A stretch of DNA of 9,564 bases, taken from contig CAJCIW010000062.1 in NCBI GenBank assembly GCA_903970455.1, forward strand, positions 1 to 9,564, read 5' to 3'. The stretch is from Verrucomicrobiota bacterium (GTDB taxonomy: Bacteria; Chlamydiota; Chlamydiia; Chlamydiales; Rhabdochlamydiaceae). The translations under genes were made by a program, and so were the position numbers. Shown piece by piece: positions 7,132 through 9,564 of this stretch (positions within the stretch are counted from its first letter, which is position 1; each line of letters opens with the position of its first letter). The notes below the pieces were generated by a model. The model did not search any database. It saw only the letters and a list, made by a program, of their open reading frames with translations, and was not told the DNA's origin.

Positions 7132-8268
7132 ATGGAACAGAAAGAAAGCTTGGGAAAAACGGAAAATGATCTCAGAGGAATTATCGTGAGGACTCATAGG
7201 CATTGCCAAACCTATCGAGTGCGTATTCGGATGAAGGGTGGCCAGTGCTTTGATAGGTCATTTAGATCGAAGACTCTCGCTAAAAAATGGAAGAGGGATA
7301 TGGAGTCGGCAATCGAGCATGATCGGTATGAATTCACGAATCCTGCAACCAAACACACCCTTGCGGATCTGATCAACCTCTACATCGAGAGGGTACTGCC
7401 TGGGAAGCCACGGAATGCCAAGAATGTTCTTCGGCATCTGACGTGGTGGAAGGAGGAATTGGGGCATTTGCTGTTAGCTCAAGTGCGGCCTAGCATAATC
7501 GCAGAAAAAAGGGATGAGCTGCTTGCGGGCTTTGTTAAAAGCGGAAAGCTCCGCTCTCCTACAACGGTGGTGCGCTATCTGAGCAGTTTATCCCATGTCT
7601 TTTCAAAAGCAGTCAAAGAGTGGGAATGGATGAGAGAGAATCCTATTTTTAAGATTGAAAAGCCCAAGCAGGCACAGGGCAGAAAACGGGTATTAACCGA
7701 TGAGGAGCAGAAAAGGCTTTTGCAAGCATGCCAAGAGAGCGGATCGAAAGACTTGTTTTTGATAGTTGCTCTTGCGCTGGGAACGGGAATGCGCAAAGGC
7801 GAAATCATGGGGCTGAGATGGAGAAATGTTCAGTTGGGAGAGCCCACGGGAACGATTGTGCTTGAGAGAACGAAGAATGGTCTTTCAAGGTCTGTTTTGA
7901 TTACTGGCCTATTGCTAGGGCTTTTGCAGGAGCGACGCAAACAGCAGCGTGCTGATAGTTTGATTTTTCCATCACCCAATTATCCCAACCAACCTATTGA
8001 TATTCGATCTGCTTGGGAAAAAGCTTTGCAAAAAGCTGGAATAGAAGGATTTGTTTTCCATGGATTGCGCCATCAGGCGGCTTCTCAAGCAGCAACGATT
8101 GAAAATAGCCCTTTGGTAATCGGAGAGTTGCTCGGCCATCAGACGCTTCAGATGACCAGGCATTACGTTCATTTGCCAAGCGCTCATATGCACACGATGG
8201 TCGAAGCACTTCAATCAAAAATCTTTCAAAACTATCAGGAGGGCAGCCATGCACAACTTAGAAAATAA
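7132..8268 (+). CDS. Tyrosine recombinase / phage-type integrase
   Basis: A complete 378-aa site-specific recombinase that cuts and rejoins DNA through a 3'-phosphotyrosine, typical of integrases of genomic islands and prophages. An N-terminal arm-binding-like region (about 15-70, WKRDMESAIEHDRYEF) is followed by a core-binding SAM-like domain (about 75-170, TLADLINLYIERVLP...). The catalytic domain runs from 186 to the end, with Arg221 (GTGMRKGEI), Lys248 (RTKNG), His310-x-x-Arg313 (HGLRHQ), His336 (GELLGHQ) and nucleophile Tyr345 (TRHYVH). The full R-K-H-R-H-Y set is intact, so it is probably active. The start at 7132 is supported by AGGAG. Its last 20 nt overlap the next gene. No tRNA or obvious attachment repeat is visible in the window, so its target site is unknown. 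Plasmid-borne recombinases can look the same, so integration into the chromosome is inferred. Confidence 0.95.
   Translation: MEQKESLGKTENDLRGIIVRTHRHCQTYRVRIRMKGGQCFDRSFRSKTLAKKWKRDMESAIEHDRYEFTNPATKHTLADLINLYIERVLPGKPRNAKNVLRHLTWWKEELGHLLLAQVRPSIIAEKRDELLAGFVKSGKLRSPTTVVRYLSSLSHVFSKAVKEWEWMRENPIFKIEKPKQAQGRKRVLTDEEQKRLLQACQESGSKDLFLIVALALGTGMRKGEIMGLRWRNVQLGEPTGTIVLERTKNGLSRSVLITGLLLGLLQERRKQQRADSLIFPSPNYPNQPIDIRSAWEKALQKAGIEGFVFHGLRHQAASQAATIENSPLVIGELLGHQTLQMTRHYVHLPSAHMHTMVEALQSKIFQNYQEGSHAQLRK
8237..8242 (+). promoter_or_regulatory. Strong ribosome binding site of the gene after the integrase
   Basis: AGGAGG with a 6-nt spacer to ATG 8249. It lies inside the integrase reading frame and shows that the overlapping downstream start is real. 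Confidence 0.85.
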
Positions 8269-8971
8269 GACTTTTGTGACGTTGTGGAGGCCAGAGCTGC
8301 TCAGTGATGAGGAAATGCATGAATGCTTGAAGGAAACGTGCTGGACTGCCAGAAGAGCCGCTTATTATGTCCTTGGCTTGAAAATCCCTGACCTAAGTAG
8401 TCTTGAGGAAGAGAAAAGGCTTTGCCCTGATTTTGAGAAGTATTATGAGCTTTTCGAAAGCTGTTTTGAAGAGGGAAGAATTGCGGTTCATGCGTTCTGT
8501 TCAGAGTATGGTAAGAATGTTCGGACTGCTCTGCCTGTTGATTGGTTGAAGCTGGTCCATAAGGGAAGGTTAAAAGATGACGCTATCGATGACAAAGAAG
8601 TAAGGCGTGAAGGCTTATATGTCGCTCCTTTGCTTACGGAAGCTTGGCTTCTTTTGCAAGGGAAGGCGGTTTTCGCCAAAAGGCGACCCGCTCAAGAAAA
8701 GGAAGATAAGCTCTTTGCTTGGAGCGCTGCAAGAAAACTGCGAAGGGATTTTTCTCAACTGTCCAACCGTCAAATGGCACAGATCATCCACAAGCATTGC
8801 TCGAAGGTGCAGAAATATCCCTTCAAGACCGTTTACGGCTGGGTCATCGATTCAGCCATCCCCTTGAATGAAGAGCCTTTGCAAAGCAGGCGAGATAGAA
8901 ATGGTCGTCCTAAAAAAGACAGCTATCAGAAGCTCTCTGTCGATTTCTCCTCCTATTTCAATAATTTGTAA
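8249..8971 (+). CDS. Unknown protein coupled to the integrase, possible DNA-binding C-terminus
   Basis: A 240-aa soluble protein whose start overlaps the integrase gene by 20 nt behind a near-perfect ribosome site, so it is co-expressed with the recombinase. The N-terminus (12-45, ELLSDEEMHECLKETCWTAR) resembles small accessory proteins of genomic islands, but I cannot name the family. Residues 165-200 (LRRDFSQLSNRQMAQIIHKH, then KTVYGWVIDSA) have the spacing of a helix-turn-helix with a 'KTVxxW' recognition-type helix. A basic RRDRNGRPKK segment (214-223) is AT-hook-like. A role in recombination directionality or in regulating the element is possible from the context but not shown. Confidence 0.8.
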   Translation: MHNLENKTFVTLWRPELLSDEEMHECLKETCWTARRAAYYVLGLKIPDLSSLEEEKRLCPDFEKYYELFESCFEEGRIAVHAFCSEYGKNVRTALPVDWLKLVHKGRLKDDAIDDKEVRREGLYVAPLLTEAWLLLQGKAVFAKRRPAQEKEDKLFAWSAARKLRRDFSQLSNRQMAQIIHKHCSKVQKYPFKTVYGWVIDSAIPLNEEPLQSRRDRNGRPKKDSYQKLSVDFSSYFNNL

Positions 8972-8975
8972 CTCG

Positions 8976-9075
8976 CTGCTATTCAACGCATTTTATGGTT
9001 TTATCACCGGCGCCATTTTTTCATAGCGATAGGTCGCCGTAAAATGCGGTTATTAAATTCAAACTGCAATAGCAG
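8976..9075. repeat. Nested inverted repeats in the 115-bp gap before the excisionase-like gene
   Basis: Outer arms are CTGCTATT (8976-8983) and AATAGCAG (9068-9075). Inner arms are CGCATTTTA (8987-8995) and TAAAATGCG (9040-9048); the inner match extends to 11 of 12 positions when the following three bases are included. The inner right arm overlaps a possible -10 (TAAAAT, 9040-9045), and the outer right arm adjoins the AGGAG of the next gene. It may be an operator, a recombination or replication site, or a transcript stem-loop. The arms are seen; the function is not known. Confidence 0.6.
9018..9045 (+). promoter_or_regulatory. Possible promoter of the excisionase-like gene
   Basis: TTTTCA (9018-9023) and TAAAAT (9040-9045) are separated by 16 bp. 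Both are partial matches to a sigma-70-type promoter. They sit inside the inverted-repeat region, so regulation by a bound protein is plausible. Confidence 0.35.
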
Positions 9076-9086
9076 AGGAGTGCGAA

Positions 9087-9380
9087 ATGAAAAACGATAG
9101 ATCAAAAAATACAGACGAAGTGGCCATAGAGCCAAAACAGACCCGGTTTATTCCTGTGTCGAAATGGAATGAGTTTCATGAGTGGCCTCCAGTCGGTGGA
9201 ATGCGCCACTTGATCTTTTTTCGAAACGAAAATGGATTTGCTAAGGTCTTAAAGCGTCCTAATCGCACCTGGCTCATTGATGAGAAGGCTTTTTTCAAGT
9301 GGGTGTCGGAGAAAAAGTACAGACCCCGCAAAAAGGAGTCAGAGGTCCAGGTAAACGCTAACATCGCAGTACAGCCATGA
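9087..9380 (+). CDS. Small excisionase/AlpA-like DNA-binding protein
   Basis: A 97-aa protein. Residues 20-77 (RFIPVSKWNEFHEWPP, then GGMRHLIFFRNENGF, VLKRPNRTWLID and EKAFFKWV) follow the pattern of small excisionase or AlpA-like winged-helix proteins found in phages and integrative elements, ending in a basic tail (KKYRPRKKE). Such proteins bend DNA at attachment sites or switch element genes on; that role is inferred from pattern and context. AGGAG (9076-9080), six bases before ATG 9087, supports the start. Its stop overlaps the next start as ATGA (9377-9380). The integrase lies two genes upstream, a usual grouping. I did not confirm the family by search. Confidence 0.75.
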   Translation: MKNDRSKNTDEVAIEPKQTRFIPVSKWNEFHEWPPVGGMRHLIFFRNENGFAKVLKRPNRTWLIDEKAFFKWVSEKKYRPRKKESEVQVNANIAVQP

Positions 9381-9564
9381 TAACTTCCGAAGGATTCGTA
9401 AAACTTTATCGAGAGGGGCTTGCACTTTTAGAACTAAGTCTTCCAGCTTTCGCGTTATTGACGCAGATTGCTTTGCGTGCAAACCGGATGGATCCCGCTT
9501 ATTCAATCTATCAACTCAAGGCTAACGAAGCACTCGTTGGCGATCATAAAAAGATTGGTTTGTC
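9377..9564 (+). CDS. Start of a helix-turn-helix replication-type protein, 3' end outside window
   Basis: The frame opens at ATG 9377 overlapping the stop of the previous gene (ATGA) and stays open for 62 codons to the window edge. The N-terminus reads LSLPAFALLTQIALRANR (22-39), then IYQLKANEALVGDHKKIGLS. This resembles the opening of phage and integrative-element proteins with a helix-turn-helix and a 'GEAliGDhk..GLt' segment, often annotated as replication-related. Translation is probably coupled to the excisionase-like gene. The assignment is tentative because only a fifth or so of a typical protein of this kind is visible. Confidence 0.6.
   Translation, partial: MITSEGFVKLYREGLALLELSLPAFALLTQIALRANRMDPAYSIYQLKANEALVGDHKKIGL

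Noticed and set aside
7066..7209. N-terminal extension of the leftward 331-aa protein to an ATG at 7209
   Set aside because: It would overlap the start of the well-supported integrase gene on the other strand by 78 bp, covers that gene's ribosome site, and has no supporting ribosome site.
1..9564. CRISPR array, tRNA or rRNA gene, insertion sequence with terminal repeats
   Set aside because: No regularly spaced repeats, cloverleaf-like sequence or transposase was seen on reading through; small tRNAs cannot be fully excluded without a search program.

Overview
The window looks like bacterial DNA in which a compact metabolic operon adjoins an accessory region carrying an integrase. The host cannot be fixed from sequence alone. 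Moderate base composition, very AT-rich intergenic DNA, strong Shine-Dalgarno sequences and the general look of the proteins would suit an environmental chlamydia or a Legionella/Coxiella-like gammaproteobacterium. This is a weak guess, not an identification.

Region 1 (1-3250, all leftward) is a three-gene operon transcribed HAD-like protein -> acetate kinase (ackA) -> phosphoketolase (xfp, running off the left edge). Neighbouring genes overlap (14 nt HAD/ackA; 4 nt ATGA ackA/xfp) and both downstream genes have good ribosome binding sites. Phosphoketolase makes acetyl phosphate and glyceraldehyde 3-phosphate from xylulose 5-phosphate (some enzymes also use fructose 6-phosphate). Acetate kinase turns the acetyl phosphate into acetate and ATP. 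Together they form a pentose-phosphate/acetate energy shunt.

Region 2 (3251-5174) starts with about 400 bp of AT-rich non-coding DNA holding the divergent start regions. It ends in a strikingly symmetric operator of four TGTTCA/TGAACA half-sites around a perfect 20-bp palindrome. Next come two rightward genes overlapping by ATGA: an AbiEi-like winged-helix antitoxin/regulator and a nucleotidyltransferase-fold protein with GG, D-x-D and C-terminal Lys/Asp motifs. This is an AbiE-like (type IV) toxin-antitoxin module, probably autoregulated through the palindromic operator.

Region 3 (5239 to about 7065, leftward) holds two genes I cannot assign to a family: a helical 241-aa protein with four consecutive cysteines and a protein of about 331 aa. 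They lie between the toxin-antitoxin module and the integrase, so they are candidate cargo or defence genes.

Region 4 (7132-9564, rightward) is a mobile-element module. It contains a complete tyrosine recombinase, an overlapping unknown gene with a possible DNA-binding C-terminus, a 115-bp intergenic control region with two nested inverted repeats, a small excisionase/AlpA-like protein, and the start of a gene resembling helix-turn-helix replication-type proteins of phages and integrative elements. No tRNA, rRNA, CRISPR array or recognisable insertion sequence was seen, and no attachment site could be identified.
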